Positions 14,926-25,122 are shown, counted from the stretch's first letter. The stretch is DNA of 64,000 bases from Aquimarina spinulae (GCF_943373825.1 NZ_CALSBP010000002.1:3709501-3773500), one strand, 5' to 3'. Notes: generated from the letters alone by a model not told the origin. Numbers and translations: made by a program.

Positions 14926-17850
14926 GTGCGGCAGATCATAAAAAAGTATTTTTATTTTATATTTTTTCTAATAACTTTTGGCGTTGATGCTCAATCAGAA
15001 AATCCTTTATTAGTAGAAGATGTTGAGACTCAAAGAAGATGGGTAGATAGTATTTATAATAGAATGACCCTTAAGGAAAAAGTAGGGCAGTTATTTATGG
15101 TAAATGTATCTTCTTCTGATCCCCAAAAAGAAACAGATAAAATAAAACGACTCATCGAAGAGTTTATGATCGGAGGCGTTATTTTTTCTAAAGGAGGACC
15201 TAAGCGACAGGTTAAACTAAATAATGAATATCAGAAGTTATCCAAAATACCATTGTTAATAGGTATTGATGCAGAGTGGGGACTTGGTATGCGATTAGAT
15301 TCGACACAAGCTTTCCCCTGGAATATGACTCTTGGAGCAATACAAGATGATCATTTAATAGAAGAAACCGGAAGACAGGTAGCACGGCATTGTAAACGAA
15401 TGGGAGTCCATATTAATTTTGCACCCGTAGTAGATATTAATACAAACCCCAAAAACCCGATAATTGGTAACCGTTCTTTTGGAGAAGATAAAGAAAAGGT
15501 AGCTCAAAAAGCACTGGCTTTTATGAAAGGAATGCAAAGAGAAGGGATTCTGGCCGCTGCTAAGCATTTTCCTGGTCATGGTGATACCGATACCGATTCG
15601 CATAATACATTGCCGACTATTAATTTTGATGCCAAAAGAATTGATAGTATCGAATTATACCCATATAAAAAACTTATTAATGAAGGGTTATCTAGTATTA
15701 TGGTAGCTCATCTTAATATTCCTAGTTTAGAATATAGATCAGACTATCCATCTTCTATTTCTAAAAAAGTAGTTTCTGGAGTATTAAAAGATAGCTTAAA
15801 GTTTGAAGGTTTAATTTTTACAGATGCTCTTAATATGAAAGGAGCTTCTGATTTTAAAGCGCCTGGAGATATTGATTTGGCAGCTTTTTTAGCAGGAAAT
15901 GATATTCTTTTAATGTCTGAAGATGTACCGTTGGCATCTCAGAAAATAGTATCTGCATATTACTCTGGAGCTTTAACAGAAGAGCGTTTGTCTTATTCTG
16001 TTAGAAAGATCTTATTTGCCAAATATAAAGCAGGCCTTAACACCTATCAACCTGTAGAAACAGGTTTTCTTTATGAGGAACTAAATAGTGTTAAAAATAA
16101 AGTGCTGTTTCATGATTTGGTCGAAAATTCTTTGACCGTTATAAAGAATGAAAGAGCAACACTGCCAATTAAGAACCTTGACCTGAAAAAAATTGCTTAT
16201 GTTTCTCTTGGTGATGACTCTGGAGAAGCTTTTTATGAAGAATTAAGTAAATATACTCAGGTCGAATGGGTGAAAGCCAATCAATTGGGTGAAATGGTAG
16301 AACAATTGAAAAACTATAATTATGTTATTGTAGGTTTTCATAAATCAAACGATTCACCCTGGGCAGAATATAAGTTTAAGGATAAAGAATTAGTTTGGTT
16401 ATACGAAATTGCCAGATTAAATACTACGGTTCTTAGTGTATTTGCAAGACCTTATGCAATGTTAGATATGTTAACCACTACGAATTTTGAAGGGATAGTG
16501 ATGTCTTATCAAAATAGTAAAGTGGCTCAGGAAAAAACAGCACAATTACTTTTTGGAGCGTTAGAAGCCAAAGGAAAACTTCCTGTAAGCATCGGAGAAG
16601 AGTTTCCTGCTGGTACAGGACTGCATACGAGGGCCTTAAATAGATTATCTTATGGGTTACCCGAAAGTGTTGGGATGAATTCTTATAAACTTAATAGAAT
16701 TGATTCTATAGTAGATTTTGCACTAAAAGAAAAAATGGCACCTGGTGTGCAACTCATTGTTGCAAGAAAAGGAAAAGTAGTATTTAATAAAAATTATGGG
16801 TACCATACCTATAGTAAATTTAGAAAAGTTAAAGGATCTGATGTTTATGATTTGGCATCTTTAACCAAAATATTAGCTACTTTACCACTTACTATAGAGT
16901 TAAAGGATAAGGGAATAATTTCCTTAAATACAAAGGTAGGAAAGATGTTACCTTCCTTTAAAGGTTCTAATAAAGAGAATATTACCATAAGATCAATGCT
17001 GTCACATTATGCAAAATTAAAGGCCTGGATTCCTTTTTATTTGCAAACAATGGATTCTATTACCCGAAAACCGGATAAGAAATATTATCGAAATAGTCGC
17101 TCTAAAGATTTTAATATAGAAGTTACTAATAACCTTTATTTCAGAAGTGATATGAAGGATTCTTTACTGCTAAGAATTAGAGATAGTGAATTGAGAGATA
17201 GATTAAAATATAAGTATAGTGATTTACCGTACTATCTTTTAAAAGCATATATAGAAAGTCATTATAGTAATACATTGCATAAGCTAACCCAACAACATTT
17301 TTATAAGCCATTGGGGGCTAATAATACCTCATATTTACCTTTAACACGTTTCAGAAAAAAAAGAATAGTTCCTACAGAGTATGATAAGATCTTTAGAGAC
17401 GAAGTTGTTCATGGGTATGTTCATGATCAGGGAGCTGCTATGTTAGGAGGAATTGCTGGGCATGCAGGACTATTTGCTAATGCAAATGATATTGCCAAGA
17501 TCATGCAAATGTATCTCAATAAGGGGTATTATGGAGGTAAGCAATATTTTAGAGAAGAAACGTTGGATGAGTTTAATACATGTCATTATTGTCATCGAAA
17601 TGTACGACGGGGAATAGGTTTTGATAAACCACAACTAGGAGATGTAGGCCCGACTTGCGGGTGTATATCAATGACTAGTTTTGGGCATAGTGGATTTACA
17701 GGAACCTTTACCTGGGCAGATCCAGAACAGGAAATGATATATGTCTTTTTAAGTAACCGTACTTTTCCTAATGCCGCAAATAGAAAACTCATATCACATG
17801 ATATTCGCTCAGAGATACAAAGGTTGATCTATGAAGCAATAGATTATTGA
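14926..17850 (+). CDS. GH3 beta-N-acetylglucosaminidase fused to a beta-lactamase-type serine hydrolase
   Basis: 974 residues from a GTG start (no nearby ATG), with a signal peptide (YFYFIFFLITFGVDAQSE). Residues 40-400 are a GH3 domain of NagZ type: KHFPGHGDTDTDSHNTLP with the catalytic His/Asp loop and LIFTDALNMKGAS with the nucleophile Asp. Residues 400-580 look like the GH3 C-terminal sandwich. Residues 590-974 are a beta-lactamase/D-Ala-D-Ala peptidase domain: SLTK (SxxK, near 645), a YSD in place of YxN, and HSGFTGT (HxG). The fusion is common in Bacteroidota and suggests combined cutting of glycan and peptide or ester bonds in cell-wall turnover. Confidence 0.9.
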   Translation: MRQIIKKYFYFIFFLITFGVDAQSENPLLVEDVETQRRWVDSIYNRMTLKEKVGQLFMVNVSSSDPQKETDKIKRLIEEFMIGGVIFSKGGPKRQVKLNNEYQKLSKIPLLIGIDAEWGLGMRLDSTQAFPWNMTLGAIQDDHLIEETGRQVARHCKRMGVHINFAPVVDINTNPKNPIIGNRSFGEDKEKVAQKALAFMKGMQREGILAAAKHFPGHGDTDTDSHNTLPTINFDAKRIDSIELYPYKKLINEGLSSIMVAHLNIPSLEYRSDYPSSISKKVVSGVLKDSLKFEGLIFTDALNMKGASDFKAPGDIDLAAFLAGNDILLMSEDVPLASQKIVSAYYSGALTEERLSYSVRKILFAKYKAGLNTYQPVETGFLYEELNSVKNKVLFHDLVENSLTVIKNERATLPIKNLDLKKIAYVSLGDDSGEAFYEELSKYTQVEWVKANQLGEMVEQLKNYNYVIVGFHKSNDSPWAEYKFKDKELVWLYEIARLNTTVLSVFARPYAMLDMLTTTNFEGIVMSYQNSKVAQEKTAQLLFGALEAKGKLPVSIGEEFPAGTGLHTRALNRLSYGLPESVGMNSYKLNRIDSIVDFALKEKMAPGVQLIVARKGKVVFNKNYGYHTYSKFRKVKGSDVYDLASLTKILATLPLTIELKDKGIISLNTKVGKMLPSFKGSNKENITIRSMLSHYAKLKAWIPFYLQTMDSITRKPDKKYYRNSRSKDFNIEVTNNLYFRSDMKDSLLLRIRDSELRDRLKYKYSDLPYYLLKAYIESHYSNTLHKLTQQHFYKPLGANNTSYLPLTRFRKKRIVPTEYDKIFRDEVVHGYVHDQGAAMLGGIAGHAGLFANANDIAKIMQMYLNKGYYGGKQYFREETLDEFNTCHYCHRNVRRGIGFDKPQLGDVGPTCGCISMTSFGHSGFTGTFTWADPEQEMIYVFLSNRTFPNAANRKLISHDIRSEIQRLIYEAIDY

Positions 17851-17892
17851 TTGTATCAACAGAAAAACAATAATTTTCAAAAGTTAAAAAAT

Positions 17893-18795
17893 ATGAGTGT
17901 CAGGGTTTCAAATCAAGATGCAATATGCTCGCGTATAATAGCTGGGTGTATGAATTGGGGAGAATGGGGAGCTAATTTAACCGTAAATCAGGCTCAGGAA
18001 TTGATAGAAGATTGTCTTGCAATAAATGTTACCACTTTTGATCATGCAGATATCTATGGGTATTATACGACAGAAATATTATTTGGTAATGCGCTTAAAA
18101 AACGACCTTCTCTTCGAGAAAAAATGCAACTTGTTACCAAATGTGGTATTAAACTAGTAACACCTAACCGTCCTGATACTACTATTAAATCATATAATAC
18201 TAGTAAAGAATACATTATAAGTTCTGCAGAACAATCTTTGCAGAATCTAAATACAGATTATATAGACCTTTTTTTGATTCATAGACCAAGCCCGTTAATG
18301 AATCCAGAAGAGATTGCAGAGGCTTTTACCCAACTTAAAAATGATGGTAAGGTGTTGCATTTTGGAGTATCAAACTTTACGATACATCAATTTGAAATGT
18401 TACATAAGTTTATACCTCTGGTAGCAAATCAGATAGAAGTATCTTCTCTTCACCTGGATCCTTTTGTAGATGGTACTTTAGATCAATGTATTACCAAGCA
18501 TATTATGCCCATGGGATATTCTACATTAGCAGGAGGGAAATTCTTTGCCAAACACCCAAAAGATAGAGTTATTAGGATTAATAAGGTGGTAAATGCATTG
18601 GCAGAAAAATATAATGTTACCCCTGACCAGATTCTAACATCCTGGATCATAAAACACCCTTCTGGTATTCTTCCAATTATTGGTTCAACCAAAATCAATC
18701 GTATTAAATCTGCAATAGATGCTTTAGCTATTAATATTACAGACGAAGAATGGTTTATGGTTTGGGAAGCTTCTACAGGGAAAGAAGTAGCTTAG
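17893..18795 (+). CDS. Aldo/keto reductase
   Basis: 300 residues from the ATG at 17893; an upstream TTG at 17851 would add 14 residues, but the family starts close to the ATG. NADPH-dependent oxidoreductase of a TIM-barrel fold. The catalytic tetrad is visible: Asp and Tyr in TFDHADIYGYYTTE, Lys in LVTKCGIK, His in LFLIHRPSPL. The nucleotide-binding end is GSTKINRIKSAIDAL. It resembles the YdhF-type group (IAGCMNWGEWG at the start). It follows the GH3 fusion by 42 bases, perhaps in the same operon. The physiological substrate is unknown. Confidence 0.92.
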   Translation: MSVRVSNQDAICSRIIAGCMNWGEWGANLTVNQAQELIEDCLAINVTTFDHADIYGYYTTEILFGNALKKRPSLREKMQLVTKCGIKLVTPNRPDTTIKSYNTSKEYIISSAEQSLQNLNTDYIDLFLIHRPSPLMNPEEIAEAFTQLKNDGKVLHFGVSNFTIHQFEMLHKFIPLVANQIEVSSLHLDPFVDGTLDQCITKHIMPMGYSTLAGGKFFAKHPKDRVIRINKVVNALAEKYNVTPDQILTSWIIKHPSGILPIIGSTKINRIKSAIDALAINITDEEWFMVWEASTGKEVA

Positions 18796-19060
18796 AAGAA
18801 GACTGTGTTGGTTATAAAATATGCCTCAATGTATATATAATTGGTTGCCAGTTTCTTTGCTTTACAAGCATGGGAGAGCACGTTAATTGGATCTATACAT
18901 AATGTTAAAATACTTGTAAATTACTGTATGTTGCTGTTTTTTACTATATATTTAATATTGAAAATCGAACGTTTATTTACAATTTCATGTAAAATTTGTA
19001 AACCGTAACATTTAAATTCTTCACAAATCGTTATTCCCCTAACCCCCTAACCTTAAACTA

Positions 19061-19516
19061 ATGAGTAAGTATAAACTAACATGTATCGGATTAGTGTTGT
19101 CTGTTTTTATTTATGTAACAACTATTGTTTTAGAATTAGAATTGTTTGAAAAAGCTATCGCATTATTGGAGAGTATAGAACAATTTGAGTTTGACGAAAT
19201 GATAATTCCATTAATAGTATTTTTTGTATTTCTATTTATAGATACACAACAAAATGCTAAAAAAGTAAAGATGGAAAATGCTAAACTAAATATTTATAAA
19301 GCTATGCTTTCTTCTAGTCATCATATCCTAAATAATTTTATTTATCAAATGGATATATTTAAAATCACAGCAGAAGATACCCCTGGTTTTGATGTAAAAG
19401 TTTTGGCTTTTTATGAAGATATTATTAATAATGCTGCTCATCAAATTCATTCTTTGAGCAACCTTACTACTATTGATGAATTTTCAATACGAACTTCGGT
19501 AATGAATGAGACTTAA
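19061..19516 (+). CDS. Small membrane protein with a DHp-like helix, function unknown
   Basis: 151 residues: two membrane segments (about 6-26 and 46-63), then a helix (TQQNAKKVKMENAKLNIYKA) leading into SSSHHILNNFIYQMDIF. The last motif resembles the H-box region of some atypical histidine-kinase dimerisation domains, with a conserved-looking His followed by LNNF, but no ATPase domain follows. It could be a truncated sensor or dimerisation partner; this is inference. The 265 bases before it (18796-19060) hold no gene I can see; a CCCTAACCCCCTAACC run lies 15-35 bases before the ATG. Confidence 0.6.
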   Translation: MSKYKLTCIGLVLSVFIYVTTIVLELELFEKAIALLESIEQFEFDEMIIPLIVFFVFLFIDTQQNAKKVKMENAKLNIYKAMLSSSHHILNNFIYQMDIFKITAEDTPGFDVKVLAFYEDIINNAAHQIHSLSNLTTIDEFSIRTSVMNET

Positions 19517-19544
19517 TGTGTAGTATACAGGTTTTTACGTAGAT

Positions 19545-20081
19545 TTATATTTCAAAAAAGCTAAAAACAGATCCTCCATATTTTCTCGAATTACTAAAAT
19601 GTGGTGATTCCTCGAGAGAGGTATGTTTAGAGTGCTCAATAATCAAGACCCCGTGTTCATTTAGTAATTCATTTTCAAAAACTAATGTTGCAATTTTGTG
19701 AAATTGATCTGTTGTAAAATCATATGGGGGATCAGCAAAAATAATATCTACTTTTCGTTTTACTTTTTCGAGGTAACTGTACACATCACTTTTTATAGTC
19801 TCAATAGGAGCATCTAGTTCTTTTGCTACGCTTTTGATATACCCAAGACAGGCATAGTGAGCATCTACTGCGGTTATATCCTCTGTTCCTCTGGATAAGA
19901 ATTCATAGCTTATGTTTCCTGTACCTGCAAAAAGATCTAGAATTGATATCTGAGAGAAGTTATATTGATTTCTTAGGATATTGAACAATGCTTCTTTTGC
20001 CATATCGGTAGTAGGACGTACAGGCAGTTTTTTAGGTGCTGTAAGTCTTTTTCCTTTATATTTTCCTGAAATAATACGCAT
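19545..20081 (-). CDS. rsmD: 16S rRNA (guanine(966)-N2)-methyltransferase RsmD
   Basis: 178 residues, the usual length. MRIISGKYKGKRL at the start and RPTTDMAKEALFNIL are family signatures. SAM is bound at LDLFAGTGNISYEFLSRG, and the catalytic DPPY motif is in IIFADPPYDF. It methylates G966 of 16S rRNA during 30S assembly. It is the last gene of a three-gene operon (20889, 20084, 19545); the gap to DUF3822 is 2 bases, a pairing typical of Bacteroidota. Confidence 0.95.
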   Translation of the reverse strand: MRIISGKYKGKRLTAPKKLPVRPTTDMAKEALFNILRNQYNFSQISILDLFAGTGNISYEFLSRGTEDITAVDAHYACLGYIKSVAKELDAPIETIKSDVYSYLEKVKRKVDIIFADPPYDFTTDQFHKIATLVFENELLNEHGVLIIEHSKHTSLEESPHFSNSRKYGGSVFSFFEI

Positions 20082-20083
20082 AT

Positions 20084-20908
20084 CTAAAAATGGCTAAGTA
20101 ATACAAAATGTTTATGAGGCTCAAAAGATGTTATATCTTCTGTTACTTGTGGTTTCTTAAGAAGGTTTCCGAAACGTATATGACGAATATAAGTATATGC
20201 AATATTGAAAAACTCACTATCCCTGGAAATATCTCCCAAAAACACTAAACTAAATTCTTCTGGATTTAGTTGTAGTTGTTCTGTAGTGTACAATAGATAA
20301 TACAAAAAATCTTCTTTAGTTTGATATTTATAGGTATTACTTAATATCAGATTCCCTTTATTGATTACTATAATATCGAAAGAAGCATCATTTATATTCG
20401 CAAAAACGGTGATAGATTCACTGTTTTTTTCTTGAGTAAGTAAAGAATTTATTAAAATGGTACTAGAATGCTTATAAGTAAAAGAACCAAATGTATCAAA
20501 AAAGAAATTATTGATGTTGGTATAAGGAATGTAGACTGTTGTTATATTATGAGGGTGTAATTCATCATAAGCAATAAAATCATTTTGAAGCACTTTGGTA
20601 TTAAATTTAAGGTACTCCTTTAATGAATCTTCGTTAAATAAAGCTTTAGGAACAACAGTATATAAGTCATTTTGATGAATTACTTCGATAGTATCAAAAG
20701 TTCCTTTTAGATTATGATTGTGATCAAAAGTATATTTGATTTTATCAAGTACTTGTGTGGGAGTTAATTGTATACCAAAGGATTCATGCGCTATTGATGT
20801 TATTTGATTATTAGTATTTACGGTACAAAAAGAAAGTCCATTCAAGCTTACCTGAATGGACAATGTTTTTGATGTATTATCAATTGTATTATTGATCGTT
20901 TGCACCAT
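20084..20908 (-). CDS. DUF3822 family protein
   Basis: 274 residues, no signal peptide. The pattern SIQVSLNGLSFCTV near the start, IPYTNINNFFFDTFGSF, ITVFANINDASFDIIVINKGNLILSNTYKYQTKEDF and the end GNLLKKPQ...FEPHKHFVLLSHF fit DUF3822, a Bacteroidota family with an actin/ASKHA-like arrangement of two halves and no assigned function. It overlaps the upstream gene by 20 bases and precedes rsmD by 2 bases, so all three are translationally linked. Confidence 0.85.
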   Translation of the reverse strand: MVQTINNTIDNTSKTLSIQVSLNGLSFCTVNTNNQITSIAHESFGIQLTPTQVLDKIKYTFDHNHNLKGTFDTIEVIHQNDLYTVVPKALFNEDSLKEYLKFNTKVLQNDFIAYDELHPHNITTVYIPYTNINNFFFDTFGSFTYKHSSTILINSLLTQEKNSESITVFANINDASFDIIVINKGNLILSNTYKYQTKEDFLYYLLYTTEQLQLNPEEFSLVFLGDISRDSEFFNIAYTYIRHIRFGNLLKKPQVTEDITSFEPHKHFVLLSHF

Positions 20909-21533
20909 AAGTTCTTGGCCAGTTACCAGAAGTCATTACTTCTGTCATTGATCCTACCGAAAGGAATCCTCCATTAACTTCATCAACAGAACGTACTTCT
21001 TTCTCTTGAGCTAATAAATCTTTATCCTGATCGTGTAGTAGTATATCTTTAGCTACTTTAGCTTCAAAAACCGGAATTCGTAGATCATTTTTGTTAATAT
21101 AACCTGCATCCATTTCAAAATTAGATTCAACACCTTCGATCGGTATTTTAATCATATTTTTATGATTTCCTGTTTTAAATAAAGAATCTTTTACCGATGC
21201 ATATCCAAGGGTATCAACAATAACTGTATCTCTTGGCTCATCAATTTTAAGTATCTTATTAAATGCAATATAACTAGAATCTCTTCTTTGGGTTAGTGTA
21301 AATTTAGCAGTATCTATAAAAGCAACTAATTTAACAGGATCTTTAGTAAATTTTCCAGTTACTGATCTGTATGCCAATTGAGCTGTACGAATATCTCTTA
21401 AATTTTCAACAGCTTTTGCATATCTAGCTTGCTTTATTTTATTGAACTTTACAGGACCATTAACAGAATTGAATACCAAGTATCCTAAAACTCCTATAAT
21501 AACCCACAGAACTAATTGAACAACAATTTTCAT
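20889..21533 (-). CDS. Conserved membrane-anchored protein, function unknown
   Basis: 214 residues with one N-terminal membrane helix (IVVQLVLWVIIGVLGYLVF) and an extracytoplasmic domain. The stretch FNKIKQARYAKAVENLRDIRTAQLAYRSVTGKFTKD resembles the start of pilin-like or PulG-type helices, though a prepilin cleavage site is not clear. First gene of the rsmD operon. A TAGATTTG element lies on the minus strand at 21574-21567, about 35 bases upstream. Such proteins are conserved next to DUF3822 in flavobacteria; the role is unknown. Confidence 0.75.
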   Translation of the reverse strand: MKIVVQLVLWVIIGVLGYLVFNSVNGPVKFNKIKQARYAKAVENLRDIRTAQLAYRSVTGKFTKDPVKLVAFIDTAKFTLTQRRDSSYIAFNKILKIDEPRDTVIVDTLGYASVKDSLFKTGNHKNMIKIPIEGVESNFEMDAGYINKNDLRIPVFEAKVAKDILLHDQDKDLLAQEKEVRSVDEVNGGFLSVGSMTEVMTSGNWPRTYGANDQ

Positions 21534-21566
21534 TTTATGATTTAGCTTTAAACATTAGTGTATACG

Positions 21567-21574
21567 CAAATCTA
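21567..21574 (-). promoter_or_regulatory. Putative -7 element of the rsmD operon
   Basis: TAGATTTG on the minus strand fits TAnnTTTG. It faces away from a TATCTTTG element on the plus strand at 21620-21627, giving divergent promoters for the two operons. Confidence 0.45.
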
Positions 21575-21619
21575 CAATTTTTTTTTAATCGTAAAAGTTT
21601 ATTGCCAAAAAATCATCCC

Positions 21620-21627
21620 TATCTTTG
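21620..21627 (+). promoter_or_regulatory. Putative -7 element of the helicase gene
   Basis: TATCTTTG with an upstream TTG at 21602-21604, a 15-base gap that is shorter than ideal. The helicase ATG is 43 bases downstream. Confidence 0.45.
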
Positions 21628-21669
21628 ATTTATTAATAGTAATATGAATCATATAGATAAGTTTTTTTA

Positions 21670-23097
21670 ATGAAGGAAAAAGAATTTTATGAATTATTAA
21701 AAGAAGATTTTCCTTTTGAACCTACTATAAAACAAGATATTGTCCTACAAAAACTATCTTATTTTGTGTTATCAGGGGCAAAAGAATCACTTTTTCTACT
21801 AAAAGGATATGCAGGTACAGGAAAAACTACTTTAATAGGATCTTTGGTGAAAAACCTTTGGAAAGCTAAATTAAATGCTGTTTTACTTGCTCCCACGGGT
21901 CGTGCGGCTAAAGTGATTAGTAATTTTTCGGGAAAGCAGGCTCAAACCATACATAGGAATATTTATTATCCCAAAAAGGATAAAAGTGGGGGATTAGCTT
22001 TTCAATTAAAACAAAATAAAAATCGTAATACTATTTTTATTGTAGATGAAGCTTCTATGATACCAGACACACCCAGTGATAGTAAATTGTTCGAAAACGG
22101 ATCTTTACTAGATGATCTAATGATGTATGTGTATTCTGGATTTAATTGTAAAATCCTTTTTATTGGGGATACTGCGCAATTACCGCCAGTAAAACTAGAA
22201 GTAAGCCCGGCACTCGATCCTAATAACCTTGCAATGGGATTTAATAAAGAGGTTACCCAGATAGAGTTAGACGAAGTAGTACGACAAGCAGAGAATAGTG
22301 GCATTTTAATGAATGCTACCCAGCTAAGAGAAACAATTAATGATGGTTTTTATGACTCTTTTCGGTTTCAGGTGTCAGGATATCCAGATGTAGTTCGGTT
22401 TTTTGACGGCCATGAGATTATGGATGCATTAAATGAAGCATATGCTAGTGTAGGACACGAAGAATCAGTGATTATACTTCGTTCTAATAAAAGAGCTAAT
22501 ATTTATAATCAGCAGATTCGCTCAAGGATACTTTTTCAGGAAGAAGAACTGTCACCCGGTGATTATTTAATGGTGGTTAAGAATAATTATTTTTGGCTGG
22601 ATAACAAAAGTGAAGCTGGTTTCATTGCTAATGGAGATATAATTAAAATTTTAGAGATTTTTTCTATAAAAGAATTGTATGGATTTCGGTTTGCTATAGT
22701 TAATGTTAGTATGGTTGATTATCCAAATCAAAAACCTTTTGAAACGGTTTTGTTATTAGATACATTAACATCAGAAACTCCATCTTTATCTTATGAAGAA
22801 TCAAATAAATTGTATCAGGAAGTCCTAAAAGATTTTGAAGATGAGAAATCGAAGTACAAACGGTTTATGGGAGTAAAGAATAATAAGTTTTTTAATAGTT
22901 TGCAAGTCAAATTCTCTTATGCCATTACGTGTCATAAGTCACAAGGAGGGCAATGGGATAATGTTTTTATAGAGCAGCCTTATCTTCCCGATGGGATCAA
23001 TAAAGATTATTTGAGATGGTTGTATACTGCTGTTACCAGAGCTAAGAAAAAGTTATATTTAATAGGATTTAAAGATGATTTTTTTATTGAAAACTAA
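21670..23097 (+). CDS. RecD-like / UvrD-type ATP-dependent DNA helicase
   Basis: 475 residues, cytoplasmic. Superfamily 1 motifs in order: Walker A GYAGTGKTTL (residues 46-55), motif Ia LLAPTGRAAKV, Walker B IVDEASMI, motif III FIGDTAQLPPV, motif V/VI TCHKSQGGQWDNVFIE and YTAVTRAKKKLYLIG. This is a compact RecD2-like helicase without the N-terminal extension of full RecD. The family name 'ATP-dependent endonuclease' is sometimes used for it, but no nuclease motif is seen. Its likely role is DNA repair or recombination. Confidence 0.88.
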   Translation: MKEKEFYELLKEDFPFEPTIKQDIVLQKLSYFVLSGAKESLFLLKGYAGTGKTTLIGSLVKNLWKAKLNAVLLAPTGRAAKVISNFSGKQAQTIHRNIYYPKKDKSGGLAFQLKQNKNRNTIFIVDEASMIPDTPSDSKLFENGSLLDDLMMYVYSGFNCKILFIGDTAQLPPVKLEVSPALDPNNLAMGFNKEVTQIELDEVVRQAENSGILMNATQLRETINDGFYDSFRFQVSGYPDVVRFFDGHEIMDALNEAYASVGHEESVIILRSNKRANIYNQQIRSRILFQEEELSPGDYLMVVKNNYFWLDNKSEAGFIANGDIIKILEIFSIKELYGFRFAIVNVSMVDYPNQKPFETVLLLDTLTSETPSLSYEESNKLYQEVLKDFEDEKSKYKRFMGVKNNKFFNSLQVKFSYAITCHKSQGGQWDNVFIEQPYLPDGINKDYLRWLYTAVTRAKKKLYLIGFKDDFFIEN

Positions 23098-23192
23098 AAT
23101 TTGCATAACATATGTATAGTGTAGTTTAGTTTTTTTTAAATAAATTATGAAACTAAATATAATGGTTGGCCCGAAAATTGATTTAAAAAAGT

Positions 23193-23200
23193 TATTTTTG
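23193..23200 (+). promoter_or_regulatory. Putative -7 element of the KdsB-KdnB fusion gene
   Basis: TATTTTTG, 23 bases before the TTG start. The nearest well-placed TTG (23166-23168) is 24 bases upstream, longer than ideal. Confidence 0.35.
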
Positions 23201-23223
23201 CAACTCTAGAAAAGCAACAAATT

Positions 23224-25098
23224 TTGAACAAAAATACTCTAAAAACTATCGCAATGATACCTGCGAGGTATGCTGCCACGCGTTTTCCTGGCAAGCTAAT
23301 GCAGGACCTAGAAGGGAAAAGCGTTATAAGAAGAACGTATGAAGCGACCCTAAATTCAGGACTTTTTGATGCCGTATATGTAGTTACCGACAGCGATGTT
23401 ATATATAAAGAAATTACTTCTCATGGTGGTATAGCTATTATGAGTAAGAAGGAACATAGCTGTGGTAGTGATCGAATAGCCGAGGCAGTCGAAGACATGG
23501 ATGTTGATATTGTAGTAAATGTCCAGGGAGATGAACCTTTTACCGATAGAGAAAGTTTAGAAAAAGTGCTAAGCGTATTTTATCAGGAAGATTCTGATCG
23601 TATAGACTTAGCTAGTCTAATGACTCCTATGGATGACTGGGATGATATCATGAATCCTAATAGTGTAAAGGTCATTGTGGATGAAAATAATTATGCATTA
23701 TATTTTTCTCGTGCACCTATACCATACCCAAGAGATAAAGAAATAAACCACGTTTACCATAAACATAAAGGTGTTTATGCGTTTAAGAAACAAGCTATTT
23801 TAGATTTTTACCGTTTACCAATGCGTTCTTTGGAAGCTTCAGAGAAAATAGAATGTATTCGATATCTCGAATATGGTAAAAATATTAAAATGGTTGAAAC
23901 GCACCACGAAGGTGTAGAAATTGATACCCCGGAAGATTTAGAAAGAGCAAAAAGAATAATAAATAAAGAAAATCTATTGAATCCAAAATCTATAATTACT
24001 CCAGAAGAATCTACTTCTACGCATAAAAATTTCCCAATGGTACCAAAAGTAGTATTTGGGAAAGGAGCTTTTAATCAGATTTGTGATATTATTTCACCCG
24101 AACGAAATGGTGTTGCTCCTTTTATCTTTTTGGTAGATGACGTTTTTAAGAACAATACCTCGTTTATAGAGGATAGAATACCATTATCTTATACCGATGA
24201 GATAGTTTATGTGTCAACTGTTGAAGAACCTAAAACATCACAGGTAGATGAGATAGTTACTAAAATAAGAAATGATTATCAGTATGTTCCCAGTGGAATT
24301 ATTGGAATAGGTGGGGGCTCTATATTGGATTTGTCCAAGGCGGTAGCGATCATGCTAACCAACCCGGGAAGTGCTGCAGATTACCAGGGATGGGATCTGG
24401 TAAAGAATAAAGCTGTATTCCATGTTGGGATTCCAACAATCTCAGGAACAGGAGCAGAAGTATCTCGTACCACTGTACTTACAGGACCCGAACGTAAATT
24501 AGGAATCAATTCTGATTTTACACCTTTTGATCAGGTGGTATTAGATCCAGAATTAATAAAAGATGTTCCTAAAGATCAATGGTTCTATACGGGTATGGAT
24601 TGTTATATTCACTGTATTGAATCACTAGACGGAACGTATTTAAATGCATTTAGCCAGAGCTATGGCGAAAAAGCCTTAGACTTATGCAAAGAGATTTTTC
24701 TCGAAAATAACCTAAACAAAGAAGAGGTAGATGCAAAATTAATGATGGCTTCCTGGCATGGCGGGATGAGTATTGCATATTCTCAGGTTGGTGTTGCTCA
24801 TGCGATGAGTTATGGGCTGGCATATGTATTAGGTACAAAGCATGGGATAGGTAACTGTATCGTATTTGATAAATTAGAAAAATACTATCCTGAAGGTGTA
24901 GCTGTGTTCAAAAAAATGAAAGAATTTCATAATATCAATTTACCCACAGGAGTTTGCGCTAATGTAACCGAAGAGCAATTAGATGTAATGACTAAGGTCG
25001 CACTAAGTTTAGAACCGCTCTGGGAAAATGCCCTGGGATGCGATTGGAAATCTAAAATAAATACAGATATGTTGAAAGAACTTTATCGTTCTTTGTAA
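23224..25098 (+). CDS. Fusion of CMP-Kdo synthetase (KdsB) and Kdo 8-oxidase (KdnB-like) domains
   Basis: 624 residues in one uninterrupted frame. Residues 10-250 are a KdsB-type cytidylyltransferase: [33 protein letters not shown] and [14 protein letters not shown]. Residues 270-624 are an iron-dependent alcohol dehydrogenase with [13 protein letters not shown] and the metal ligands Asp459, His463, His526 and His540 in the normal DxxxH / 14-residue spacing. KdnB in Shewanella oxidises Kdo C8 as the first step to 8-amino-Kdo, and KdsB-type enzymes then activate the sugar. The fusion therefore points to 8-amino-Kdo in this LPS; the aminotransferase KdnA is not in the window. The start codon is TTG. 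Confidence 0.85.
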   Translation: MNKNTLKTIAMIPARYAATRFPGKLMQDLEGKSVIRRTYEATLNSGLFDAVYVVTDSDVIYKEITSHGGIAIMSKKEHSCGSDRIAEAVEDMDVDIVVNVQGDEPFTDRESLEKVLSVFYQEDSDRIDLASLMTPMDDWDDIMNPNSVKVIVDENNYALYFSRAPIPYPRDKEINHVYHKHKGVYAFKKQAILDFYRLPMRSLEASEKIECIRYLEYGKNIKMVETHHEGVEIDTPEDLERAKRIINKENLLNPKSIITPEESTSTHKNFPMVPKVVFGKGAFNQICDIISPERNGVAPFIFLVDDVFKNNTSFIEDRIPLSYTDEIVYVSTVEEPKTSQVDEIVTKIRNDYQYVPSGIIGIGGGSILDLSKAVAIMLTNPGSAADYQGWDLVKNKAVFHVGIPTISGTGAEVSRTTVLTGPERKLGINSDFTPFDQVVLDPELIKDVPKDQWFYTGMDCYIHCIESLDGTYLNAFSQSYGEKALDLCKEIFLENNLNKEEVDAKLMMASWHGGMSIAYSQVGVAHAMSYGLAYVLGTKHGIGNCIVFDKLEKYYPEGVAVFKKMKEFHNINLPTGVCANVTEEQLDVMTKVALSLEPLWENALGCDWKSKINTDMLKELYRSL

Positions 25099-25122
25099 AT
25101 CGTTTTTCAATCTTTTATTTTC

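Noticed and set aside
17851..17892. TTG start of the aldo/keto reductase
   Set aside because: It adds a polar, Asn/Gln-rich stretch not expected in the family; the ATG at 17893 fits better.
18796..19060. tRNA or small RNA in the longest housekeeping gap
   Set aside because: No cloverleaf, T-loop or hairpin with a T run was seen.
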